A stretch of DNA of 64,000 nucleotides from Bacillus sp. AFS006103 (GTDB lineage Bacteria; Bacillota; Bacilli; Bacillales; Cytobacillaceae), in NCBI GenBank assembly GCA_002559145.1, contig NTXX01000005.1:51731-115730 (forward strand), in the 5' to 3' direction. The position numbers and the translations under genes were made by a program. Shown one piece after another: positions 24,703 through 32,742 of the stretch. Position 1 is the first letter of the stretch. Each line of letters opens with the position of its first letter. The notes under the pieces are model-generated. The model was not told where the DNA came from, did no database searches, and saw only the letters and a program-made list of their open reading frames with translations.

Positions 24703-26154
24703 TTATTTTTTCGGTACGACTGGTACAACCGGTGCCTGGGCAGGGAAGTAGCTATTGACTGCCGCATCCTTCTTCTTGTCATTAACCTTTTCGTCGAGAA
24801 CAGTCTTCTTCACTTTTTCAATTTCCGTATCCAATTCTTCCATGTTGACGCCTTTTTTCACAAGCTCCTCTGTGGCAAGACGAATTGCCTTGTTTGATTG
24901 AACACCGGATTCTCTTAGTGAATCCATCGAACCCTGTGGATTATGGAAGCCGGCAGAGTTTTCAGCTGCGACGATATCCCAGAACCATTGCCCTTTACGA
25001 ACAAATTCTTGTGCTTGCTTGATCTTGTCTTGACTTACACCAGATGTAATCATTTTATTTACATAATAGTGTGAGGTTGTAGAAATGTCTTGAGCTTCGT
25101 GTAATGCACTTACATTCGCTTCTTGAATCTCAAGCACACGATCTTTCAATTTATCTAAATCACGGTCACCGTGACACTGGCCGCAAGAAGTTTGCATTGT
25201 TTTCAGCGGGGAAGTCCACCAGTGTGAGGTGATTTTTCTTTTTCCATCGACACGCTCATATGGCATATGGCAATCGGCACAGGAAACATTGGCCTTACCA
25301 TGGGTTCCGGATGAATGTGTTTCATATTCAGGATGCTGTGACTTTAACATTGGAGTCCCTGAAATATTACTAATCCAGTCTTTTTCAAAGCCCTTTTCTT
25401 TCGCAATCGTGCTGTAATACTCATACATTTCTTCTGGTTTAAATCCTTTAGTCCATGGGAATGTTACTTCACTAGTATCAGCTGCAAAATAATATTCCAC
25501 GTGACACTGCCCGCAAACATAGCTGCGCATATCATTCTTTGTAGGATTGGATGTATCTACACCTTTTGCTTCCAATGCCTTATAAAAGCTTGGACGTGTA
25601 ACACGCAAATCCATTGTTTTTGGATCATGACAATCGGAACAACCGATTGGGGAGTGACCCATCGCTACGCCTTTTGGCCAGATATCTTTGTTAAAATTAG
25701 CGCCCCAATAGCTGTCGCCCATTTCTTTAATCATTTTTGGAACAGCAGTTGATTTACATGTATAACAAGAACCCACTGATTTATCAGTAATCCGTTTTAT
25801 GTTACGAATATCTTCTAAAGCGTATGTATGACCACGCTCTTCATTATATTCTGTTGCAAAACCATAGCCATTGAAAAGGATTGGTAACAAAGGCTCCTTA
25901 TCTGCATCATACTTGCTGCGTTTTATAGAACCTCCATATGTTGTATCTTCCATTTTTTCATTTTTCTTGTAGCTATTATATTGAAGCGGAAATAAATCCT
26001 TAAACGCTTCATTGCTTATTTCATCTGCCGCGAGACCTGTTGTCTTCTTACCTGCTGCGGAAGCTGTTTTCTCACTGGAATCATTGCTGCATCCAGTAAT
26101 AATCAGTATTAAAGCTAGCAGGAGAAGATATGCCCCATTTCGAAACCTTCCCAT
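24703..26154 (-). CDS. nrfA: Pentaheme cytochrome c nitrite reductase (ammonia-forming)
   Basis: A 483-residue NrfA that reduces nitrite to ammonium with six electrons outside the membrane. The catalytic heme motif is CYTCK at residues 130-134, the lysine-ligated variant diagnostic of NrfA. Four CxxCH motifs follow: CSDCH, CGQCH, CADCH and CGQCH. The N-terminus is a lipoprotein signal (LILIITGC, C22), so the enzyme is anchored, as expected in a Gram-positive. It starts 2 bp after nrfH. Neobacillus vireti and relatives are known NrfA users. Confidence 0.95.
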   Translation of the reverse strand: MGRFRNGAYLLLLALILIITGCSNDSSEKTASAAGKKTTGLAADEISNEAFKDLFPLQYNSYKKNEKMEDTTYGGSIKRSKYDADKEPLLPILFNGYGFATEYNEERGHTYALEDIRNIKRITDKSVGSCYTCKSTAVPKMIKEMGDSYWGANFNKDIWPKGVAMGHSPIGCSDCHDPKTMDLRVTRPSFYKALEAKGVDTSNPTKNDMRSYVCGQCHVEYYFAADTSEVTFPWTKGFKPEEMYEYYSTIAKEKGFEKDWISNISGTPMLKSQHPEYETHSSGTHGKANVSCADCHMPYERVDGKRKITSHWWTSPLKTMQTSCGQCHGDRDLDKLKDRVLEIQEANVSALHEAQDISTTSHYYVNKMITSGVSQDKIKQAQEFVRKGQWFWDIVAAENSAGFHNPQGSMDSLRESGVQSNKAIRLATEELVKKGVNMEELDTEIEKVKKTVLDEKVNDKKKDAAVNSYFPAQAPVVPVVPKK

Positions 26155-26156
26155 TT

Positions 26157-26669
26157 CTAAAATCCTCCCTTATTTTCAAATAACTCTCCTGAAACAGGTG
26201 GCTTATTATAACTATCATCTTTAAAGCCTTTCCCGTGTGGTACTGTTTTGTGACAAGAAATACATTTTTCTTTTGCATCATGTGATACATTGTCGAGCGT
26301 ACTTTTATGGCAGGAAATACAGTTATCATTCATAATACTTTCGGTTCGGTCCGTCGCCTCAATCACATCTGGAATCTTCTTCGTTCCAAGTGTGTTGAAA
26401 TAAATATGTGTCATCCCTGCGCGGCCTTTAAAGAATAATTTACCCGCCTCACTTTTATGTGGCAGATGGCAGTCATTACACTGTAAATCCGAATGAGTAG
26501 AATCCATGAATGACTTATGAACCGATTTCATCGTATGACAATTTTGACAAAAACCTGGAGAATCCAGGTAGGCCATTGTTTTTACCGTTGAAAAGGATAA
26601 AAACACACCAATCAAAAGCGCCAATACAATTAAAAACTTTTTGTCCATTTTTAGCAGTTTTTTAAACAT
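26157..26669 (-). CDS. nrfH: Tetraheme cytochrome c quinol dehydrogenase NrfH
   Basis: A 170-residue NapC/NirT-family protein. One N-terminal transmembrane anchor (residues 12-32) is followed by four CxxCH motifs: CQNCH, CNDCH, CISCH and CISCH. NrfH oxidises menaquinol in the membrane and passes electrons to NrfA. Menaquinone would come from the men genes at 46.5-55.5 kb. GGGAGGTGAAGTAA precedes the ATG. It is followed at once by nrfA and preceded, after 89 bp, by an uncharacterised surface protein gene. Confidence 0.95.
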   Translation of the reverse strand: MFKKLLKMDKKFLIVLALLIGVFLSFSTVKTMAYLDSPGFCQNCHTMKSVHKSFMDSTHSDLQCNDCHLPHKSEAGKLFFKGRAGMTHIYFNTLGTKKIPDVIEATDRTESIMNDNCISCHKSTLDNVSHDAKEKCISCHKTVPHGKGFKDDSYNKPPVSGELFENKGGF

Positions 26670-26758
26670 TTACTTCACCTCCCATAGAAAATTTCTCTCT
26701 CTCTTTTTTTATAGTTAAAGTACTTTTCTGTACCTTAAACCCAAATGGATTACAAGTT

Positions 26759-27553
26759 TCATTTTCTCTTTCTTACCAAAAATAATAGTGCACCTACTGA
26801 TAGAACGCTGATCCCACTGAAAGCACCAATAGCAAGACGATTTGATTGCTCGTCCTTTTTCTTTTCGGCTTGTGAATTCATAAGCTCTGAGGTAGGCTTA
26901 GATTCACTTCGTTCATAAGTAAGGGTAAAGTTTTTCTCTTCCCCTGCTGTTACTTGTTGAAAAAGATAGGAATATGTATTTTTCTCATCCCCGTGATTAT
27001 CTTTTTCTGATGGGATTGGCGTTATTTTCACCTTTTCTGCTTTATTTGGCATTGTAAAAGTGACATCCACCAAGTCAATATCAGCAAAACTAATAAATTT
27101 GTACCGGAGAGTTTTAAGATCTTTATTTGCTTTTATACTTTCGGAAAAAAACTCAATAACAAATTTATAGCGCTCTTTAGGTCTGATTTTTTCGCTTGTG
27201 GTCCAGGAAATGGTCCCTTTTTCAGGGTCGATTGTGTATTTAATTTCATATGCCTTACTTAAATCACTAGAGTAATCGGCAACATAGCCAATTCGAAAAC
27301 CCTTCTCTTTCATGGGCAGAGGTATTTCAATTTTTCCTGTTTGCGGCTGGTCCGTGTTATTGACCATTGACCCTTGATACCCAATTAATAGTGGAACATG
27401 ATCCCTCTTTTTATCGTTGGGATGATATGTATATTCAGGCATGACTTGAATGGACAATTCCTCCAAACTTAGCAGGCTTTCATTTTGAGCCAAGGGTTTG
27501 GAAGGAAACATAAAGGCAAGGAATATGCTGACCATCATTATGTACTTTTTCAT
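26759..27553 (-). CDS. Uncharacterised membrane-anchored surface protein, first gene of the nrf operon
   Basis: A 264-residue protein with a signal peptide (MKKYIMMVSIFLAFMFPSKP, probable cleavage after LAQ). An extracellular region of about 210 residues rich in beta-strand pattern follows (GKIEIPLPMKEKG, GTISWTTSEKIRP, VDVTFTMPNKAEK). A single C-terminal transmembrane helix ends in RKRK. There is no heme-binding CxxCH, no cysteine pair and no recognised catalytic motif. The layout resembles a wall-spanning, membrane-tethered beta-sandwich protein. Position directly behind two FNR-type sites and ahead of nrfHA suggests a role in assembling or supporting the nitrite reductase. That is inference from context only. 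Confidence 0.75.
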   Translation of the reverse strand: MKKYIMMVSIFLAFMFPSKPLAQNESLLSLEELSIQVMPEYTYHPNDKKRDHVPLLIGYQGSMVNNTDQPQTGKIEIPLPMKEKGFRIGYVADYSSDLSKAYEIKYTIDPEKGTISWTTSEKIRPKERYKFVIEFFSESIKANKDLKTLRYKFISFADIDLVDVTFTMPNKAEKVKITPIPSEKDNHGDEKNTYSYLFQQVTAGEEKNFTLTYERSESKPTSELMNSQAEKKKDEQSNRLAIGAFSGISVLSVGALLFLVRKRK

Positions 27554-27592
27554 TTAGTTACTCCTCTCGTCAGTGTTTTAATATGGATAAAA

Positions 27593-27608
27593 TGTGAATT
27601 CGTTCACA
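27593..27608 (-). promoter_or_regulatory. FNR/CRP-type palindrome, proximal site
   Basis: TGTGAATTCGTTCACA matches TGTGA-N6-TCACA perfectly, 40 bp before the first gene of the nrf operon. Confidence 0.75.
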
Positions 27609-27732
27609 TAACTTTCAAAAAAAGATGTTAGGTGAACCGTTATTTTCCCTGTTCATCTAACTAAAAGGTGAGATTTTAAGATGAAATTTGTTAATCCTTA
27701 CCTTATTTAAACCATGATATGACTAGGCAAAC

Positions 27733-27748
27733 TGTGACGCACATCACA
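27733..27748 (-). promoter_or_regulatory. FNR/CRP-type palindrome, distal site
   Basis: TGTGACGCACATCACA is a second perfect TGTGA-N6-TCACA site, 180 bp before the first ATG. A TATCAT (27714-27719, minus strand) and an AT-rich TTAAAT a few bases further lie about 25-35 bp downstream of its centre, near where an FNR-activated -10 is expected. Confidence 0.75.
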
Positions 27749-27876
27749 AATTAAACCACACTTGTTACTAAATTATGAACGAGGTTTTCCTTCTATTTAC
27801 AAGGTGTTTTTGTTGAAAAATTAGTATCTCAAGTGATTTTTAACACTTTATAGTGATTTTTCGGCAAATTATTCGC

Positions 27877-27912
27877 AAAAAAAAAAGAGCCCTCAATGAA
27901 AAAAAATGAGGG
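27877..27912 (-). terminator. Terminator of the ytzC transcript
   Basis: CCCTCA (27890-27895) pairs with TGAGGG (27907-27912). On the minus strand a ten-base T-run follows. Confidence 0.8.
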
Positions 27913-27926
27913 TTCCTTCTATATTT

Positions 27927-28106
27927 TTAGGAGGATTGATCCTTTTCTTGGTGAAATTTGGACTTCACAGGTTGTCCACCTGTTTTTTCATAGTTCTTCT
28001 TCGCTTGCTTTACAAGATCAAAATCTTGTCCGAGCTCTAAATCTTGATTATTCGTTCCATTCCGTGTTTTCTGTTCGGGATTTTGTTGTTTAGAACGCTT
28101 TTTCAA
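27927..28106 (-). CDS. Small hydrophilic protein, 59 aa, translationally coupled to ytzC
   Basis: TTG at 28104-28106, stop TAA at 27927-27929. The start codon overlaps the TGA of ytzC as TTGA, and AGAGGGGG lies 7-14 bp upstream, so translation is coupled. The 59-residue product is lysine- and glutamine-rich (KKRSKQQNPEQKTRN, then NNQDLELGQDFDLVKQAKKN, and a QSS end). It has no hydrophobic segment and no cysteine. The composition resembles minor small acid-soluble spore proteins, but I cannot match it to a named family. A strong terminator follows. Confidence 0.65.
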   Translation of the reverse strand: MKKRSKQQNPEQKTRNGTNNQDLELGQDFDLVKQAKKNYEKTGGQPVKSKFHQEKDQSS

Positions 28107-28372
28107 AGGTTTTCCCCCTCTAGAATCATTGTGTTCTGAAGCTGCTGAAGCTGGAGTCTCATTCTATGGAGTTGGTCCCTTTGCTGCGAATTTGCACTAT
28201 GGGCCATTTTGGTAATGTCCTGGTAAGTATCTTCAAGCTGTTGCAGTGCCTTTGTGTAATCATCATCATTATACTGCTCTTGAAGGCTGCTTTGTTTGTA
28301 CTGTTCCTCGGCATAGCGAATTGCATCCTCAACCTGTTGCATTAAGTTGTCCATTGAGTCGCGAGTAGCCAT
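28103..28372 (-). CDS. ytzC: DUF2524 protein YtzC
   Basis: An 89-residue helical, glutamine-rich protein (MATRDSMDNLMQQVEDAIRYAEEQ, given here in two parts: MATRDSMDNL and QQVEDAIRYAEEQ; end QQLQNTMIL). It matches B. subtilis YtzC in length and pattern, including QRDQLHRMRLQLQQLQNTMI. The ATG at 28372 is set by AAGGAGG 8 bp upstream; the longer frame to 28423 has no such site. Probably forms a coiled coil. Function unknown. Co-translated with the 59-aa gene. Confidence 0.8.
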   Translation of the reverse strand: MATRDSMDNLMQQVEDAIRYAEEQYKQSSLQEQYNDDDYTKALQQLEDTYQDITKMAHSANSQQRDQLHRMRLQLQQLQNTMILEGENL

Positions 28373-28525
28373 CTTTAGAACCTCCTTCTTTAATAACTCA
28401 ATCCCTTGAATCAATAGAAGCATATTGCTTCATTTCTTATTGTGTTCTCCATTCTATTTCCTATAACACAATTAGTTGGATAATTATTTACCAAGTATGT
28501 TCGTAAATAATTACATTTGGATAGC

Positions 28526-28554
28526 TTGTCATATCATGTTAAAATTGATGTTAT
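28526..28554 (+). promoter_or_regulatory. Candidate promoter of ytqAB
   Basis: TTGTCA (28526-28531), 17 bp and TGTTAT (28549-28554), 33 bp before the start codon of ytqA. Confidence 0.45.
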
Positions 28555-28587
28555 GCTCTTTTACTTTTATAAAAGGAGGTTTTCTGA

Positions 28588-29547
28588 TTGAGTCAGACTA
28601 GACCTTTTCTATATGCATCTGATGATAAACGTTACCATACTTGGAATTACCACCTACGCGAACAATTTGGTCATAAGGTGTTTAAGGTGGCACTCGATGG
28701 AGGCTTTGACTGCCCGAACCGTGATGGCACGGTCGCACATGGAGGTTGCACCTTTTGTAGTGCATCAGGATCAGGCGATTTTGCCGGAAATCGTGTCGAG
28801 ACCTTGGAAACTCAATTCAACGACATTAAAGAAAAAATGCACACGAAATGGAAAGATGGCAAATACATGGCCTACTTTCAGGCATTTACCAATACCCATG
28901 CACCTGTCGATGTTCTTCGTGAAAAGTATGAATCCGTTCTACAGCAGGAAGGGGTAGTGGGATTATCAATTGCCACCCGTCCTGATTGTCTGCCCGATGA
29001 TGTGGTCGAGTACTTAGCAGAATTGAATCAGCGTACCTATTTATGGGTGGAGCTCGGCTTGCAGACTGTCCACGAACGGACGGCCACACTTATAAATCGT
29101 GCTCATGACTTCCAATGCTATAAAGACGGAGTTAACAAGCTTCGGAAGCACGGTATTCGCATCTGCACCCACATCATCAATGGTCTTCCGCTTGAATCCT
29201 ATGACATGATGATGGAAACAGCGCAGGAAGTCGCCAAGTTAGATGTGCAGGGAATTAAGATTCATTTGCTTCATTTGTTAAAAGGAACGCCAATGGTCAA
29301 GCAATATGAAAAAGGAATGCTTGAGTTTTTGTCCCAAGAAGACTATGTAAACTTAGTATGTGACCAATTAGAAATTTTACCACCGGAAATGATTGTTCAT
29401 CGGATTACAGGGGATGGACCAATAGACTTAATGGTTGGACCAATGTGGAGTGTGAACAAGTGGGAAGTCTTGAATGCGATTGATGCTAAACTGAAGGAAA
29501 GGAACAGTTGGCAGGGGAAATTTTATCAAGGTAATTTGGTGAAGTAG
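28588..29547 (+). CDS. ytqA: Radical SAM protein YtqA (MnmL, tRNA wobble uridine modification)
   Basis: A 319-residue radical SAM enzyme of the YtqA/YhcC family. The cluster cysteines are C42, C54 and C57 (DCPNRDGTVAHGGCTFC), the wider spacing typical of this family. The start is TTG at 28588, with AAAGGAGG 8 bp upstream. It overlaps or abuts ytqB. In B. subtilis YtqA has been reported as MnmL, acting in conversion of cmnm5(s2)U towards nm5(s2)U at tRNA position 34. The adjacency with the MnmM methyltransferase supports the same role here. Confidence 0.85.
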   Translation: MSQTRPFLYASDDKRYHTWNYHLREQFGHKVFKVALDGGFDCPNRDGTVAHGGCTFCSASGSGDFAGNRVETLETQFNDIKEKMHTKWKDGKYMAYFQAFTNTHAPVDVLREKYESVLQQEGVVGLSIATRPDCLPDDVVEYLAELNQRTYLWVELGLQTVHERTATLINRAHDFQCYKDGVNKLRKHGIRICTHIINGLPLESYDMMMETAQEVAKLDVQGIKIHLLHLLKGTPMVKQYEKGMLEFLSQEDYVNLVCDQLEILPPEMIVHRITGDGPIDLMVGPMWSVNKWEVLNAIDAKLKERNSWQGKFYQGNLVK

Positions 29548-29549
29548 TG

Positions 29550-30122
29550 ATGAAAATGGACAAAATCCTTCCATTTGCGAAAGGTTTACTTCAAAAAGCG
29601 GTTAATCCCGGTGATATTGTGGTCGATGCTACAGTAGGAAATGGCTATGATACGGTTTTCTTAGCAGGGCTTGTTGGTGAATCCGGACATGTATTTGGGT
29701 TTGATATTCAAGAGGAAGCAATCATGGCTAGCAAGGAACGGCTGACACGACAATCCTTGTCAGAGCGAGTTACACTTTTCCATTCAGGTCATGAGCAACT
29801 TAGCCGATTAATTCCCGACGACTACCATGGTACGGTGTCAGGCACCATTTTTAATTTAGGCTATCTTCCCGGAAGTGATAAAGCAATTGTTACGAGGCCT
29901 GAAACAACAATTGCTGCCATTCAACAACTATTGGAAATTTCCAAACCCGAAGGAATCATTGTATTAGTTATTTACCATGGTCACAAAGGCGGAGCCGAAG
30001 AGCGAGATTCTTTGCTTTCTTATTGCAGGCAAATTGATCAAAAGAGGGCACATGTGCTCCAATACCAATTTATTAATCAACAAAATAGTCCGGCGTTTAT
30101 TATTGCCATCGAAAAAATTTAA
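29550..30122 (+). CDS. mnmM: tRNA 5-(aminomethyl)uridine methyltransferase MnmM (YtqB)
   Basis: A 190-residue class I SAM-dependent methyltransferase. Motif I is VVDATVGNGYDT (residues about 25-36), with FGFDIQEEA as the acidic SAM ribose site, NLGYLPGSDK around 115 and VIYHGHKGG near 145. YtqB of B. subtilis was identified as MnmM, which methylates nm5(s2)U34 to mnm5(s2)U34 in tRNA. I start at ATG 29550, two bases after the ytqA stop codon; a GTG at 29547 is possible. The near-palindrome GGTGTCAGGCACC lies in-frame within the gene without changing the length relative to homologues. Confidence 0.87.
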   Translation: MKMDKILPFAKGLLQKAVNPGDIVVDATVGNGYDTVFLAGLVGESGHVFGFDIQEEAIMASKERLTRQSLSERVTLFHSGHEQLSRLIPDDYHGTVSGTIFNLGYLPGSDKAIVTRPETTIAAIQQLLEISKPEGIIVLVIYHGHKGGAEERDSLLSYCRQIDQKRAHVLQYQFINQQNSPAFIIAIEKI

Positions 30123-30145
30123 AACCAGGCCTTCCCGCCTGGTTT
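30122..30145. terminator. Bidirectional terminator between ytqB and ytpB
   Basis: AAACCAGGC (30122-30130) pairs with GCCTGGTTT (30137-30145), overlapping the stop codon of ytpB. Confidence 0.8.
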
Positions 30146-31238
30146 ATTTTGTGATTAGCCTGGTGACAAATGCCGGGACTGATTTTTGCACGGAACGGTA
30201 GGCAAGACCGTTGAAATAAAAGAAGTAACTAATCCAACCGCCCGATTTAATTATTCCTTTTGCCAATCTACGAACCTTTTTCTGTTTGCGGACCTTGGCA
30301 TCCGATAAATATATTCCTAATAAACCACGGTTAATCAAGCGATGGAAATTTCTATGCGGAAGAAACTCCGTGTGCCGGTCTGCTTCTACGACAAAATGTT
30401 TCAATCGCTGGAAAAGTGTTTCCTCATTTTTATAATAGGAACAAAAATTCAAGTCCCCCCCCGCTATGTCCTCCTCTTGATCAATAAAATAATCCAACAG
30501 AATATGTAATCCCTGAATATATGGAAAGTATCCCTTTCGAATATTTTCAGCATCACTAGGTTGAAAATCTTCACGAAGCGAGTAGGAGATTAAGCAGAAT
30601 ATCCCCAATGTAGAACCCGAACAAGCGGAGAATTCATACCATTCCATTTCAGGCAAGTGGTCTTGATTGGTTTGAAACCACTTTTCAAGGCGCGGGACAC
30701 GATCCTCTTTAGTAACATGCTTGTGTATTTGTAAATCACAATAGTATTGGCAAAGCTCAAGCAAATAATCTTTGATTCCATCATAATTCTTTACTTCTCT
30801 AAGAACCGAACGACAGGTTTCCGATAAATCATACAAATAATTATCATCATCCTGGTCCACGCGAAGTCGGTAATAATTTTTCTTCTCCGCATTAAGAGTC
30901 AGTGCATCTGACATCGATTCATGGAGCGCAGCAAAATCATTAGGATCAAGTGAGGTACTTCTGTCACATAGATTATCTAGATAATCACTGATTGTTTGAT
31001 AGGCTACAATAAATTTTATTGCTTTTTTATAGTCCTCTTTCGCAGTTAGTGCGAGGATGGCACCTCCTTCACAATGGAAGGTTTTGTGCTCAATACTAGC
31101 AAGAGCCTGGGTTCTTAGCTCCGCATTAGGAATATTTTCAGCACGGCTTTTCCAATAAGCCAATTCTTTGTGGACAGCTGGAAGTATTTTGCGATAGACC
31201 CTAGACATTAGGGTGATTGGCATCATTGAAACCGACAA
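30144..31238 (-). CDS. ytpB: Tetraprenyl-beta-curcumene synthase YtpB
   Basis: A 364-residue DUF2600 protein matching B. subtilis YtpB, the class I-type terpene cyclase that converts tetraprenyl diphosphate to tetraprenyl-beta-curcumene, a precursor of C35 sesquarterpenes found in spores. The aspartate-containing segments DYLDNLCDRS (about 85-95) and HILLDYFIDQEEDIAGGD (about 245-262) are in the right places for Mg-diphosphate binding. It follows ytpA by 5 bp, so the two form an operon. The assignment rests on recognition of the family. Confidence 0.85.
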   Translation of the reverse strand: MSVSMMPITLMSRVYRKILPAVHKELAYWKSRAENIPNAELRTQALASIEHKTFHCEGGAILALTAKEDYKKAIKFIVAYQTISDYLDNLCDRSTSLDPNDFAALHESMSDALTLNAEKKNYYRLRVDQDDDNYLYDLSETCRSVLREVKNYDGIKDYLLELCQYYCDLQIHKHVTKEDRVPRLEKWFQTNQDHLPEMEWYEFSACSGSTLGIFCLISYSLREDFQPSDAENIRKGYFPYIQGLHILLDYFIDQEEDIAGGDLNFCSYYKNEETLFQRLKHFVVEADRHTEFLPHRNFHRLINRGLLGIYLSDAKVRKQKKVRRLAKGIIKSGGWISYFFYFNGLAYRSVQKSVPAFVTRLITK

Positions 31239-31243
31239 CCTTT

Positions 31244-32047
31244 CTAAACAATATAACCTATTGCTTTTATTTGACTTATAACAAAATCCTTTGCATACTC
31301 AAATACCTCTTCCCGTTCCGGTTCATTAAAGATTTCATGGTAACATTTCGGCCATTCCTTAAATCTCTTTTCAGATAACGGGACGTGATTGAACCATTCC
31401 TTTACAGTGCCCTTTTTAACAATTTTGTCATCTCCGCCTTGCATGACAAGCATCGGAATATCCTGTATTTTTTCGAGTTCTTGAAATGCCTCTTTCATGG
31501 CTCCTACTAGTTCCCGATACCATCTAATGGATACCTTGGTGATATATAGAGTATCATTTGAATCTGCTTCCCTTACTTCATCATTCCTTGTCGCCATTTG
31601 GACGGTCAATCCGGAATTCATCCGAAGTGAAGGGAAAACCACATTCAGGCCATGCGATAAAAGATCCAGAAACTTTGACGGGGTATGAACTAACCCTAAA
31701 CATGGCGAAGAAAGGATCACTCCCGCAACATTCAATCTTTCTTCCTGTAAGAGGCGGATGGAGATCAAGCCACCCATACTGTGACCGAGTAAAAAGACCG
31801 GCAAATCATAGCGGTAGGCTGCTTGTATCCAATCCTTCACCTCGAAAATGTATTCATCGAAGGAATTAATATGACCGCGGTTCGCTCTTGTTGTCATCCC
31901 TTGCCCGGGAAGATCCGCCATAATCACATGGAATCCAGCTGAACGCCACATTTCAATCAGCCAGCCATAACGGCGGTGATGTTCCATGGCACCATGAACC
32001 ATCACGATAACAGCTTTCGCTTCCCCTTCTGCTTCCCACTTCCACAT
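31244..32047 (-). CDS. ytpA: Alpha/beta hydrolase YtpA (lysophospholipase, bacilysocin-type)
   Basis: A 267-residue serine hydrolase of the monoglyceride lipase/PldB group. The nucleophile elbow is GHSMGG with S90, the oxyanion HG lies in MVHGA (residues 17-20), the acid is probably D in MQGGDDKIV and the histidine is in CYHEIFNE near residue 243. B. subtilis YtpA is reported to release the lysophospholipid antibiotic bacilysocin from phosphatidylglycerol. First gene of ytpA-ytpB. Confidence 0.85.
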   Translation of the reverse strand: MWKWEAEGEAKAVIVMVHGAMEHHRRYGWLIEMWRSAGFHVIMADLPGQGMTTRANRGHINSFDEYIFEVKDWIQAAYRYDLPVFLLGHSMGGLISIRLLQEERLNVAGVILSSPCLGLVHTPSKFLDLLSHGLNVVFPSLRMNSGLTVQMATRNDEVREADSNDTLYITKVSIRWYRELVGAMKEAFQELEKIQDIPMLVMQGGDDKIVKKGTVKEWFNHVPLSEKRFKEWPKCYHEIFNEPEREEVFEYAKDFVISQIKAIGYIV

Positions 32048-32134
32048 AGTCTTCCCCCCTGGAATTAGTTATTACCTATTGTTGGAAAAAATTTATACTT
32101 TTATAGGGTCTCTTTTTAAAAAAGGGCAAATATT

Positions 32135-32164
32135 TTGTGAATCACATCATACTTCCGATACAAT
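32135..32164 (+). promoter_or_regulatory. Candidate promoter of ytoA
   Basis: TTGTGA (32135-32140), 18 bp and TACAAT (32159-32164), 29 bp before the chosen ATG. Confidence 0.5.
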
Positions 32165-32193
32165 ATAATCATCATCCCAAAGGAGCGAGAAAA

Positions 32194-32703
32194 ATGATTT
32201 ATCCATATAAAGATAAATATCCACGCATAGCTGATTCTGCTTACATCGCCGATTATGTGACGATTACTGGTGATGTCGAGATTGGCGATGAGTCAAGTGT
32301 TTGGTTTAACACTGTGATCAGAGGGGATGTAGCCCCAACTATTATCGGGAAGAAAGTAAATATCCAAGATAATTCTATCTTACACCAAAGCCCCAATAAC
32401 CCGCTAATTTTAGAAGATGAAGTAACGATTGGACATCAAGTTATTTTACACAGTTGTATCGTTCGAAAAAAGGCGTTAATTGGGATGGGTTCTATCATCC
32501 TTGATAATGCTGAAATCGGTGAAGGTGCGTTTATTGGAGCGGGAAGTTTAGTTCCTCAAGGAAAGAAAATCCCCCCGAATACCTTAGCATTTGGCAGACC
32601 CGCAAAAGTTATTAGAGAATTAAACGAAGAAGACAAAAAAGATATGCTAAGAATCTCTACAGAATATGCAGAAAAGGGACAATATTATAAGTCTCTAAAA
32701 TAA
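32194..32703 (+). CDS. ytoA: Gamma-carbonic anhydrase-like left-handed beta-helix protein YtoA
   Basis: A 169-residue hexapeptide-repeat protein of the gamma-class carbonic anhydrase-like (PaaY/CaiE) family. The three zinc-ligand histidines H64, H81 and H86 are conserved (LHQSP, TIGHQVILHSC). Expected to be a trimer with metal at subunit interfaces. Carbonic anhydrase activity is possible but not assured. The ATG at 32194 is set by AAAGGAGCG about 6 bp upstream; an earlier ATG at 32137 precedes the promoter -10. Single gene with a terminator. Confidence 0.85.
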   Translation: MIYPYKDKYPRIADSAYIADYVTITGDVEIGDESSVWFNTVIRGDVAPTIIGKKVNIQDNSILHQSPNNPLILEDEVTIGHQVILHSCIVRKKALIGMGSIILDNAEIGEGAFIGAGSLVPQGKKIPPNTLAFGRPAKVIRELNEEDKKDMLRISTEYAEKGQYYKSLK

Positions 32704-32711
32704 AAAACAAA

Positions 32712-32738
32712 AAAACACCCATAGTATTGGGTGCTTTT
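32712..32738. terminator. Bidirectional terminator between ytoA and asnB
   Basis: CACCCA (32716-32721) pairs with TGGGTG (32728-32733), flanked by an A-run and a T-run. Confidence 0.8.
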
Positions 32739-32742
32739 TGTA

